Shown here piece by piece: positions 1-7,998 of a DNA stretch of 15,086 bases. The stretch's first letter is position 1; every line of letters begins with the position of its first letter. Under the pieces are notes generated by a model. The model saw only the letters and a list, made by a program, of their open reading frames with translations. It was not told the origin of the DNA and made no database searches. The stretch is from Aquabacterium sp. (lineage in GTDB: Bacteria > Pseudomonadota > Gammaproteobacteria > Burkholderiales > Burkholderiaceae_C), in contig JAURXG010000605.1 in NCBI GenBank assembly GCA_030654555.1, positions 1 to 15,086 on the forward strand. The letters are read 5' to 3'. The position numbers and the translations under genes are program-made.

Positions 1-803
1 AGCGTGACTTCTGCTTCCTTCTCAACGCCTACGACATCGATCCTGGAAGCTACACGCCCAAGACGATGACGATGCTGGACTTCAACCTGTGGTCCTGGAA
101 CAGCCGCATCTTCCCGGGCATCGATTCGCTCAACGTGCGACTCAAGGACAAGGTGCGCATCCGCATCGGCAACCTGACGATGACCAACCATCCCATCCAC
201 GTGCACGGCCACGAATTCACCGTCACCGGCACCGATGGCGGACCGACGCCCACGAGCGCGCGCTGGCCGGAGGTCACCACCGACATCGCGGTCGGGCAGA
301 TGCGGCAGATCGAGTTCCTGGCGGACGAGGAGGGCGACTGGGCCTTCCACTGCCACAAGAGCCACCACACGATGAACGCGATGGGGCACAACGTGCCCAC
401 GCTGATCGGCGTCGACCACCGAGGCTTGGCCAAGAAGGTCAACAACCTGATCCCCGACTACATGGTGATGGGCGAGCGCGGCATGGCCGACATGACGGAG
501 ATGGAGATGCCCATTCCGGACAACACTGCGCCCATGATGACCGGCGACGGGCCCTTCGGCTCGGTCGAGATGGGCGGCATGTTCAGCGTGATCAAGGTGC
601 GCCGTGATCAGTCGCCCGGTGACTACAAGGATCCGGGCTGGTTCAAGCACCCGGAGGGAACGGTGGCGCACGAGTACGCCGGCCCGTTGTCCGAGCCTGA
701 GCGATTCAAGTCCGAAGGCGGGCAGTCCATGCCGCGTGCCGTCATGCCGGCAACTCCCACCGAAGTCCAGGTGCGAAAGCCGACATCCCACAGTGGCCAT
801 TGA
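1..803 (+). CDS. Multicopper oxidase, C-terminal part (5' end outside window)
   Basis: This is the C-terminal 266 residues of a periplasmic multicopper oxidase; the reading frame is open from base 3, so the start lies upstream of the window. Two copper motifs are visible. HPIHVHGH begins at base 189 and supplies type 1, type 2 and type 3 ligands. HCHKSHHTMNAM begins at base 348 and fits HCHxxxHxxxxM, with the type 1 His at 363 and the axial Met twelve positions after the first His. The tail (about 450-600) is rich in Met, as in copper-resistance oxidases. The likely role is oxidation of periplasmic Cu(I) to Cu(II). It differs in tail and spacing from the CueO-type enzyme at 10573-12225, so the island carries two oxidase types. 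The cupredoxin gene follows after 49 bases. The family is certain; the exact subfamily (CopA/PcoA-like or other) cannot be fixed from the fragment. Confidence 0.93.
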   Translation, partial: RDFCFLLNAYDIDPGSYTPKTMTMLDFNLWSWNSRIFPGIDSLNVRLKDKVRIRIGNLTMTNHPIHVHGHEFTVTGTDGGPTPTSARWPEVTTDIAVGQMRQIEFLADEEGDWAFHCHKSHHTMNAMGHNVPTLIGVDHRGLAKKVNNLIPDYMVMGERGMADMTEMEMPIPDNTAPMMTGDGPFGSVEMGGMFSVIKVRRDQSPGDYKDPGWFKHPEGTVAHEYAGPLSEPERFKSEGGQSMPRAVMPATPTEVQVRKPTSHSGH

Positions 804-852
804 CCGGCCACTTCCCATCGAATTGATCGACCCCACCCAGAAAGCTGCAGAC

Positions 853-1344
853 ATGAGCCGCCAGACCGTTTCCATCCGCTTTGTCGCCCTGGCCGTCCTC
901 GGTCTGTCTGGCGCCGCGTTCGCCGCCGGCAATCATGCCGGCGGACATGGCCACGGCGACGAGGAAACCGCCATCGGCAAGCCGGGCACTGCGACGAAGG
1001 CAACGCGCACGATCACGGTCGAGATGAGTGACTCGATGCGTTACTCGCCGTCGGACATCCAGGTCAGGCAGGGCGAGACCGTGCGTTTCGTGATCAAGAA
1101 CCTCGGCCAGGTCAAGCACGAGCTCAGCCTCGGCACCGAGAAGGAACTGCTGGAGCATCTGGAGGTCATGAAGAAGTTCCCCGACATGGTGCACGACGAG
1201 CCGAGCAAGGTCACGCTGGCGCCAGGCAAGCAAGGCGAGATCGTCTGGCGGTTCACCAAGGCGGGCACGGTGAACTTCGCCTGCCTGATGCCGGGCCACT
1301 ACGAGGCCGGCATGAAGGGTGCCATCAGGGTCAACAAGAAGTGA
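853..1344 (+). CDS. copI: Periplasmic cupredoxin, CopI-like
   Basis: A 163-residue secreted blue-copper-type protein. Residues 1-25 form a Sec signal peptide ending in AAFAA. A short His/Gly-rich stretch follows (about 27-36), then a cupredoxin domain (about 52-163). Type 1 ligands are readable as His89 (in QVKHELS), Cys144, His149 and Met154, the last three in FACLMPGHYEAGM with C-x4-H-x4-M spacing. The sequence agrees with the CopI/plastocyanin-like cupredoxins linked to periplasmic copper tolerance in Rubrivivax and Vibrio; this assignment is from memory of the family. The start at 853 was chosen because the signal peptide begins there; an open frame extends upstream to 604 but overlaps the oxidase gene. 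It lies between the oxidase and copG, most likely in one transcript. It probably binds or shuttles periplasmic copper. Confidence 0.9.
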   Translation: MSRQTVSIRFVALAVLGLSGAAFAAGNHAGGHGHGDEETAIGKPGTATKATRTITVEMSDSMRYSPSDIQVRQGETVRFVIKNLGQVKHELSLGTEKELLEHLEVMKKFPDMVHDEPSKVTLAPGKQGEIVWRFTKAGTVNFACLMPGHYEAGMKGAIRVNKK

Positions 1345-1372
1345 CCACGTCGCTGTCGGAGCGCTGCCTGCC

Positions 1373-1855
1373 ATGACGAAGATCGCCCTGCACAAGTCCT
1401 TCGCGTCCCGACGCCGCTTTGTCGGCCTTCTGGCATCGCTCGGCGCGGTGAGGGCATTCGCGGCACCCGCGCAGACCGTGGCAGTCCAGGTGTGGAAGGA
1501 CCCGAACTGCGGCTGCTGCAAGGACTGGATCGCGCACCTGGAAGACAAGGGCTTCAGGGTCAGCGCCTACGACCAGGGCAATGCGGCGGCGCGTGCACGG
1601 CTGGGCATGCCGAAGAAGCTGGGTTCCTGCCACACGGCGCTGGTCCAGGGCTATGTCGTCGAAGGCCACGTTCCGGCGGCCGACATCCACCGGCTTCTCA
1701 AAGTCAGGCCCGGTGCGCTCGGCTTGGCCGTACCGGGCATGCCGATCGGCTCGCCGGGCATGGACGGGCCCGCCTATCGCGGTCGTCACGATCGCTACGA
1801 AGTCCTGCTCGTCCAGAAGGACGGGTCGACGACCGTTTTTTCCAACCACTCTTGA
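1373..1855 (+). CDS. copG: CopG-type DUF411 copper-binding protein (first copy)
   Basis: A 160-residue exported protein of the DUF411 family (CopG of copper-resistance clusters, not the plasmid repressor of the same name). The N-terminus reads SRRRFVGLL at residues 12-20 followed by a hydrophobic core and AFA, a plausible twin-arginine (Tat) signal. The mature part has a thioredoxin-like start with NCGCCKDW (Cys46, Cys48, Cys49), GSCHT (Cys86, His87) and VEGHVPA (His99), the conserved Cys/His set of the family. Characterised CopG proteins bind a copper cluster through these residues and may do redox chemistry in the periplasm. GGAG at 1358-1361 precedes ATG 1373 at suitable spacing. The next gene's ribosome site overlaps this stop codon. 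A second copy lies at 12271-12726 on the other strand. Confidence 0.9.
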   Translation: MTKIALHKSFASRRRFVGLLASLGAVRAFAAPAQTVAVQVWKDPNCGCCKDWIAHLEDKGFRVSAYDQGNAAARARLGMPKKLGSCHTALVQGYVVEGHVPAADIHRLLKVRPGALGLAVPGMPIGSPGMDGPAYRGRHDRYEVLLVQKDGSTTVFSNHS

Positions 1856-1868
1856 GGAGTTCAATCAC

Positions 1869-2204
1869 ATGATCAAGCAAATTCTGGCCATCTCGGCACT
1901 GGCCCTGGGTGTTGCGATGCCCGCAAGCAGCTTTGCCCAAGCAGCCATGGATCACGGCAAGATGGGCATGGCACAAGCCGCCGAGATGACCAGCGGCGAA
2001 GTGAAGAAGGTCGATCAGGAGGCCGGCAAGGTCACGATCAAGCACGGTGACATCAAGCACATGGACATGCCCGGCATGACCATGGTCTTCACCGCCAAAG
2101 ACAAGGCCCTGCTCGCTTCGGTGAAGGCTGGCGACAAGGTCAAGTTCATGGTCGTCAACGACGGCGGCAAGATGGTTCTCACTGACATTCAACCAACCAA
2201 GTGA
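1869..2204 (+). CDS. cusF: CusF-like periplasmic Cu(I)/Ag(I)-binding protein
   Basis: A 111-residue protein with a Sec signal peptide (about 1-23, ending SSFAQ) and one CusF-type OB-fold domain (about 38-111). A strong ribosome site, GAGGAG at 1854-1859, overlaps the copG stop. The metal site aligns with E. coli CusF (His36, Trp44, Met47, Met49) as His59, Met67, Met70 and Met72 with identical spacing (8, 3, 2), in KHGDIKHMDMPGMTM. The Trp that caps Cu(I) in E. coli CusF is therefore Met here. Extra His64 and Met65 sit next to it. CusF carries Cu(I) or Ag(I) to the CusCBA pump, and a cusA-type gene is present at the right end of this window. The linker before the domain is Met- and His-containing (MDHGKMGM). 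The family is clear; metal preference is inferred. Confidence 0.9.
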   Translation: MIKQILAISALALGVAMPASSFAQAAMDHGKMGMAQAAEMTSGEVKKVDQEAGKVTIKHGDIKHMDMPGMTMVFTAKDKALLASVKAGDKVKFMVVNDGGKMVLTDIQPTK

Positions 2205-2220
2205 ACTTCCGGGTGTAGCC

Positions 2221-2766
2221 ATGAATGCACGCCGGCTGCAACCTGCTGCAGGCCTGTTGCTGGTCGTCGTGTCCTTTGTTGCTGGCCTGGCCTGGCGCGA
2301 GTGCATGCTGCCGGCCATCGGCGGCTTCCTGGCCTATCGCCTGGTCCTGCTGCACATGGATCAGGACGCGCCTTGGGCGACTTTGAGGGCGGCGCTCGAC
2401 GCGCTGTCCGGCGGCGCCCTCGTCGCAGCGGTAGGACTGGCTCTACTGATTGAGGTCGGCCTGGCGTGGTCGGGATGGTGGCAACCGGCCGAACCGCATC
2501 CATGGCCAACGTTGCTGGTGCTCGGCGCGGCGGCGGGGAGCTGCAGCCTGGCGCGTAACGCGACTTCTGAGAGCCTGGCCGAGTTGCGGACATGGACATG
2601 GGTGTTCGCGGGCGTCCTGCTTGCTTTGGCGCTTCAGCGTGCGGGCTGGTCGATTGCGCCGTGTGTGCTTGTAGCCAGCGTGGGCGTCACGATGGTCTGG
2701 GTCGGCTGGCAACTGGCTGCCGTCACCGCGATGGCGCTGCTGCGCGCAGGCTCTGACAGGACTTAG
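2221..2766 (+). CDS. Multi-pass membrane protein of unknown function
   Basis: A 181-residue hydrophobic protein that I do not recognise. Hydrophobic stretches suggest five or six membrane segments, near residues 8-26, 28-45, 63-84, 95-110, 124-143 and 147-175. It is rich in Trp (for example WSGWW and WTWVF) and has few charges. There are two Cys near residue 110 or in TM segments, but no clear metal motif and no His cluster. ATG 2221 follows the cusF stop by 16 bases, so it is probably the last gene of the oxidase-copI-copG-cusF transcript. Its ribosome site is weak (CCGGGTG). Operon position suggests a part in periplasmic or membrane copper handling, but the sequence alone does not show a function. 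Confidence 0.7.
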   Translation: MNARRLQPAAGLLLVVVSFVAGLAWRECMLPAIGGFLAYRLVLLHMDQDAPWATLRAALDALSGGALVAAVGLALLIEVGLAWSGWWQPAEPHPWPTLLVLGAAAGSCSLARNATSESLAELRTWTWVFAGVLLALALQRAGWSIAPCVLVASVGVTMVWVGWQLAAVTAMALLRAGSDRT

Positions 2767-2869
2767 GCGACCCTCATACTCTGAAAACAAGCCGCATCGG
2801 ACCTGGCATGCCAGCGCGTAACCCATCGGGCGACCTTCGGGCCCTCGGCACGCCAACAATGGACCCGCC
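2767..2869. other. Short intergenic stretch with a 12-bp palindrome
   Basis: No gene is seen here. It contains a perfect palindrome, CTGGCATGCCAG, at 2803-2814. It has no loop and no T-run, so it is not terminator-like. It could be an operator half-site or chance. Confidence 0.3.
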
Positions 2870-3238
2870 GTGCACCCAATCATTCCTGCCGCGCCCTTAA
2901 TGGCAGCTTCGTCGCCCGTACGGGCCGACATCGTCGACATTCGGTGGTCAGGTGGTGCCGAGGTCATTCATTCCGGCACAGTGGCTGCGGGCCAGTTCGT
3001 GGAACGGTGCAGCGAGCGCCCGTCAGCGCTTCAGGTCCGCTGGAACTTCGAAACGGGTTCTGCGATGGACTTCGATGGGCACAACCACCTGGGCACGCAG
3101 GAGGCGCAACCCCTTCAAGCTCAAGGCGGTGGCGAGTGCTCCCGATACGCTGGACGCCAGGATCGCACAAGACCACTGTTGAATTGGGGCAACAAGCATG
3201 CCGAGTCCACCACACTGACTGTGACCCTGCAAGGTTGA
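2870..3238 (+). pseudogene. Small secreted-protein gene broken by two compensating frameshifts
   Basis: From GTG 2870 the frame is open for 122 residues, but only the two ends look like real protein. The first part holds a signal-like start ending VRA, then IVDIRWSGG, TVAAGQFVERC, VRWNFETG and DFDGHNHLG. At about 3095-3110 the sensible sequence moves to another frame (NPFKLKAVASAPDTLDARI, then AQDHC) that stops at TGA 3180-3182. At about 3177-3190 it returns to the first frame as NWGNKHAESTTLTVTLQG. In the shifted segment G/C dominates third positions only in the second frame, which supports it as the ancestral one. The combined pattern, W-F...DFN-HYH-G...DTLD...DYCW-W-NK, resembles small periplasmic proteins I recall from metal-resistance neighbourhoods; I cannot name the family. 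Two sequencing indels are an alternative to decay. Confidence 0.6.
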
Positions 3239-3305
3239 ACGGAGAGGCGGCACCCTGCCTTATAGGACGCAAGAGCGCCAGCGAACAGACCGATTGCTTG
3301 CACAA

Positions 3306-3791
3306 ATGGACAGTCGCCTTATGCGAAGCCTGAGTTTCCGTCGTCGCCATCTGCAGCGCATCGTCTGGTTGACGCTGGTGGGGTGGCTGTTCGCGCTGGC
3401 CTCCGGGGTGGTCAATGCATGCCTGACTGCACCCAGTGCCGTGCAGCGCAGCGGGGCCGCCCAAGCGACGATGGCGGGTGGGGCGGCACATCGTGCGAAC
3501 GTGCGCGCCGGAGACCATCACGCTTCAGAGGGGCAGACCGTTGCTGCTTTGCAGTTGCCGCACGAACGCTCCGCCGCTGCGCAAAGCTGCCAGAAGTTCT
3601 GCGACGACGAGGCCTCGGCACTGTCCAAAGGCGTGTCCTCGTCCGTCGACCTTCCTGCGTCCTCGGTCGTGGCATTCTTTCACTGGCCGCTCGACGTACC
3701 GGGCAGTTCAGCTGCTGTGCACTGGTTGCGTTGGCAGACAACCGCGCAGGGGCCGCCCCTGGTCATCCGCTTGCTGCGCCTGACGCTATAG
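3306..3791 (+). CDS. Small exported protein with SCQKFC motif, unknown function
   Basis: A 161-residue protein that I cannot assign to a family with certainty. A basic start (RSLSFRRRHLQR) and a hydrophobic segment (residues 18-38) form a signal peptide or anchor. Cys39 lies just after the predicted cleavage point (VVNAC), which is near to but not a good lipobox. The middle is Ala- and His-containing (GDHHASEGQ). Cys95 and Cys99 form SCQKFC, and the C-terminus is the hydrophobic PPLVIRLLRLTL. Proteins with this arrangement occur in copper clusters of Burkholderiales as I remember them, so a metal or thiol role is plausible but unproven. Start choice is uncertain: ATG 3306 or ATG 3321 both precede the signal segment, TTG 3294 is possible, and no strong ribosome site marks any of them. 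Confidence 0.65.
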   Translation: MDSRLMRSLSFRRRHLQRIVWLTLVGWLFALASGVVNACLTAPSAVQRSGAAQATMAGGAAHRANVRAGDHHASEGQTVAALQLPHERSAAAQSCQKFCDDEASALSKGVSSSVDLPASSVVAFFHWPLDVPGSSAAVHWLRWQTTAQGPPLVIRLLRLTL

Positions 3792-3850
3792 ATCCCTGCG
3801 GCCAGTCCGCGGGCCCTGCTCCCGCGTGCGGCTGACCGCGGCATGGCGAC

Positions 3851-3874
3851 GCCCGCCTTCGCCGGGCTTCTTTC
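3851..3874 (+). terminator. Terminator-like hairpin after the SCQKFC gene
   Basis: GCCCG at 3851-3855 pairs with CGGGC at 3863-3867 around a CCTTCGC centre, followed by TTCTTT. This is a GC stem with a short T-rich tail 60 bases after the stop at 3791. It would separate that gene from the Met-rich gene at 3935. The T-run is imperfect, so strength is uncertain. Confidence 0.45.
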
Positions 3875-3892
3875 CAGTTTCCAGCTATCCCC

Positions 3893-3908
3893 GTGCGTTC
3901 CGACGCAC
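3893..3908. repeat. Perfect inverted repeat in the leader of the Met-rich gene
   Basis: GTGCGT at 3893-3898 and ACGCAC at 3903-3908 are exact reverse complements around TCCG. The repeat lies 27 bases before ATG 3935 and just upstream of its ribosome site (CAGGAGA, about 3923-3929). It could be an mRNA hairpin or a protein-binding site; there is no evidence for either beyond symmetry. Confidence 0.3.
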
Positions 3909-3934
3909 CTTGTTCCGCTGATCAGGAGATCAAC

Positions 3935-4408
3935 ATGACCTCGTTCCACAAAGCCATCGTTCTATCCACCGCCGTCGTCCTGGCGGCTCCATTAGGAAAC
4001 CTCGCAGCCCAGCCTGCCAAGTCCGGTGAACACGCTGCCCATCATCCAGCGAGCGCTGCGTCGATGCCCATGCCAGCGCAGGATGCGCGGATGCAGGCCA
4101 TGCGTGACATGCGCGACAGGATGGCCACCGCGAAGACCCCGGAAGAACGGCAGGCGCTGATGGCGGCACACATGAAGGCCATGGGTGAAGGCATGCAGAT
4201 GATGAAAGACATGTCCGGCTTGGGTGGCATGTCTGGCATGGGCGCATCGGGTGGAAAGCCGATGATGGGCGCAAAGGCCGATGCCAAGAGCATGCCGGCC
4301 GACATGGCCAAGCATCACCAGATGATGGAGGCACGCATGGAGACGATGCAGACCATGATGGAAATGATGATGCAACGCATGCCCGCGATGCCTGTCGACG
4401 GCAAGTGA
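3935..4408 (+). CDS. Methionine-rich periplasmic metal-binding protein
   Basis: A 157-residue protein with a Sec signal peptide (about 1-25, cleaving near NLAAQ) and an unusually Met-rich mature part: about 30 of roughly 130 residues are Met. They occur as spaced pairs (MQAMRDMRDRM, GMQMMKDM, KPMM, METMQTMMEMMMQRM) in stretches that would form amphipathic helices, with a Gly/Met linker (GLGGMSGMGASGG) between a first helical part (about 50-97) and a last one (about 122-150). There are His residues near the mature N-terminus (EHAAHH) and at KHH. The composition suits binding of several Cu(I) or Ag(I) ions as a periplasmic sponge or carrier. The ribosome site AGGAG sits 5-10 bases before ATG 3935. 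Similar Met-rich proteins occur in copper/silver clusters; no enzymatic motif is present. Confidence 0.85.
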   Translation: MTSFHKAIVLSTAVVLAAPLGNLAAQPAKSGEHAAHHPASAASMPMPAQDARMQAMRDMRDRMATAKTPEERQALMAAHMKAMGEGMQMMKDMSGLGGMSGMGASGGKPMMGAKADAKSMPADMAKHHQMMEARMETMQTMMEMMMQRMPAMPVDGK

Positions 4409-4542
4409 TGCAGCGACCTTCAACGAGTTGAGCGCGGTACAGATTCGCGCCCGCCGCGATGACAGACCGCCATGCTGTCGCTGCGGGTCCGGCCTGGCGG
4501 AAGCGGCGGCTCACTTGAGTCTGCAATCTGCCGCGAATGCCG
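4409..4542. other. Intergenic stretch without a recognised gene
   Basis: Open frames run through this stretch but none has a credible start, ribosome site or protein-like composition. It leads into the CueR-type promoter at 4543. Confidence 0.4.
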
Positions 4543-4575
4543 CTTGACCTTCACATCATGGGGATGTCCAACTTT
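4543..4575 (+). promoter_or_regulatory. CueR/MerR-type copper-responsive promoter
   Basis: TTGACC at 4544-4549 is followed by a 19-bp spacer and then CAACTT at 4569-4574. The long 19-bp spacing is the hallmark of MerR-family promoters. The E. coli copA promoter, from memory, has TTGACC, 19 bp and TAACCT. The stretch CTTGACCTT...CATCATGGGGATGTCC also keeps the CueR-box layout. A central inverted repeat, ACATC and GATGT (4553-4567), lies between the two boxes. It stands 62 bases upstream of the DUF2933-ATPase genes, which is where a CueR site would be expected. No merR/cueR gene is in the window. Confidence 0.75.
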
Positions 4576-4636
4576 GTGTTCCCGATCCCCGGGACATCGC
4601 CAACTTGGCTTCGCGGGAGTTCACAAGGAGTCCATC

Positions 4637-4891
4637 ATGTCGACCGACCCATCCCAGCAAACCAGTTCGGCACCTCAGACGGGTAGGCCATCGCGCACCT
4701 TGTGGGTCGCTGCGGCGATGACGGCGCTGATCGTTGCCTTCTACCTTTTGCGCGAGCATTGGGGCCACGTCGCCGGCTACTGGCCCTACCTGCTGCTGCT
4801 CGCCTGCCCGGTGATGCACCTGTTTCACGGTCATGGCGGCCACGGCCGCCATGACGCAGGCGCCGGCCGTTCAACCAGCCGGGAGGTGTAG
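4637..4891 (+). CDS. DUF2933-type small membrane protein
   Basis: An 84-residue protein preceded by a good ribosome site, AAGGAG at 4625-4630. It has a soluble Ser/Thr-rich start (1-20), one hydrophobic segment (about 21-38), then REHWGHVAGYWPYLLLLACPVMHLF (given here as the HWGH motif at 41-44 and a second hydrophobic segment ending at CPVMHLF, 57-63), and a His/Gly tail (HGHGGHGRH, 64-72). HWxH followed by a Pro-Tyr-Leu-rich segment, ACP and a His-rich tail is the pattern of DUF2933 proteins. These are often encoded next to copper ATPases and have no established mechanism. It is the first gene after the CueR-type promoter and lies 4 bases before the ATPase start, so the two are surely co-transcribed. 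The tail could hand metal to the His-rich ATPase N-terminus; that is inference. Confidence 0.82.
   Translation: MSTDPSQQTSSAPQTGRPSRTLWVAAAMTALIVAFYLLREHWGHVAGYWPYLLLLACPVMHLFHGHGGHGRHDAGAGRSTSREV
4881..4886 (+). promoter_or_regulatory. Ribosome site that fixes the ATPase start
   Basis: GGGAGG lies nine bases before ATG 4896, inside the last codons of the DUF2933 gene. It supports 4896 over the in-frame ATG at 4833, which falls within the upstream gene and has no such site. Confidence 0.65.
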
Positions 4892-4895
4892 GACC

Positions 4896-7337
<2,442 letters not shown>

Positions 7338-7350
7338 CCGCCGGCGGGTC

Positions 7351-7893
7351 ATGGACATCGTCGCGCACACGCTCTGGGCGGCTGTCGGGGCCACGGCGGT
7401 CCACCGTCGCCGCCCGCTGTCGCGACTCACGGTGATCGCCACGCTGATCCTGGCGGCTCTGCCCGATGTCCTGCACCTGCTGCCCATCGCAGGCTGGTGG
7501 CTGATAGGCGACGGATCGTTTGCGGCTTTGCGCGGCTATGCCGTGGCGGTTCCTGGCCAGGAGCCTGGACTGCCACCGCAGGTTCAGTTCTGGTCGCACA
7601 CGCTGCATTGCGTGATGCACAGCGCCCCGATTGCCGCGCTGGTCACCGCCGCCGTGTGGGCGACCCGGCGTGCCTTCTGGATCCCGCTGCTGGGCTGGTG
7701 GTCGCACATCGTGATCGATGTCTTCACGCATTCGGCCGACTACTACGCGGTGCCGGTGCTCTATCCGTTCACGGAGCGCGGGTTCGATGGTGTCGCGTGG
7801 AATACGCCCTGGATGCTGGCGTTGAACTATGCCGCCATCGCCGCGACCACATGGTGGATCTGGCGTTCAGGAAGGGCCTTGCGTGATCGATGA
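7351..7893 (+). CDS. YdjM/DUF457-like membrane protein, putative metal-dependent hydrolase
   Basis: A 180-residue inner-membrane protein starting 13 bases after the ATPase stop, so probably in the same operon. Polar His/Asp residues are placed as in the YdjM-like family: DIVAHTLW (2-9), LPDVLH, SHTLHCVMHS and GWWSHIVIDVFTHS. Hydrophobic segments lie around residues 22-50, 90-108, 110-128 and 155-172. Members are annotated as membrane-bound metal-dependent hydrolases, but the substrate is not established for this type. The His/Asp pattern suits a bound metal. A role in the copper response is suggested only by its position behind the ATPase gene. Confidence is good for the coding region and moderate for the family. 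Confidence 0.78.
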   Translation: MDIVAHTLWAAVGATAVHRRRPLSRLTVIATLILAALPDVLHLLPIAGWWLIGDGSFAALRGYAVAVPGQEPGLPPQVQFWSHTLHCVMHSAPIAALVTAAVWATRRAFWIPLLGWWSHIVIDVFTHSADYYAVPVLYPFTERGFDGVAWNTPWMLALNYAAIAATTWWIWRSGRALRDR

Positions 7894-7961
7894 GCCTCAT
7901 GCGCCGATGGGCCGGCCCGGTCTGCCGGTCGGCTGAAGGCAAGATTGCGCCAAGTCAATAT

Positions 7962-7978
7962 ATGGGATTTTTTCCCAT
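7962..7978. promoter_or_regulatory. Inverted repeat upstream of the DUF6502 gene, candidate operator
   Basis: ATGGGA at 7962-7967 and TCCCAT at 7973-7978 are exact reverse complements around TTTTT. It lies 21-37 bases before ATG 7999, in an AT-rich patch (CAATATATGGG) that stands out in this GC-rich region and is the only gap between the ATPase operon and the next module. It could be an operator or core-promoter element; the protein that would bind it is unknown. Confidence 0.4.
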
Positions 7979-7998
7979 GCTGTACTCCTGGCATCGTG

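Noticed and set aside
604..852. Upstream extension of the cupredoxin frame
   Set aside because: It overlaps the oxidase gene out of frame; the signal peptide begins at 853.
2803..2814. CTGGCATGCCAG palindrome as a terminator
   Set aside because: No loop and no T-run; 12-bp palindromes can occur by chance in a window of this size.
2964..3521. Minus-strand open frame of 185 codons across the pseudogene region
   Set aside because: No ribosome site, signal or protein-like pattern; it is antisense to the recognisable remnants and to the start of the 3306 gene.
4833..4895. Upstream in-frame ATG for the ATPase
   Set aside because: It lies within the DUF2933 gene, and the ribosome site GGGAGG fits ATG 4896.
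7945..7998. TTG start giving an 18-residue extension of the DUF6502 protein
   Set aside because: It would place the inverted repeat inside the coding region, and the extra residues do not look conserved.
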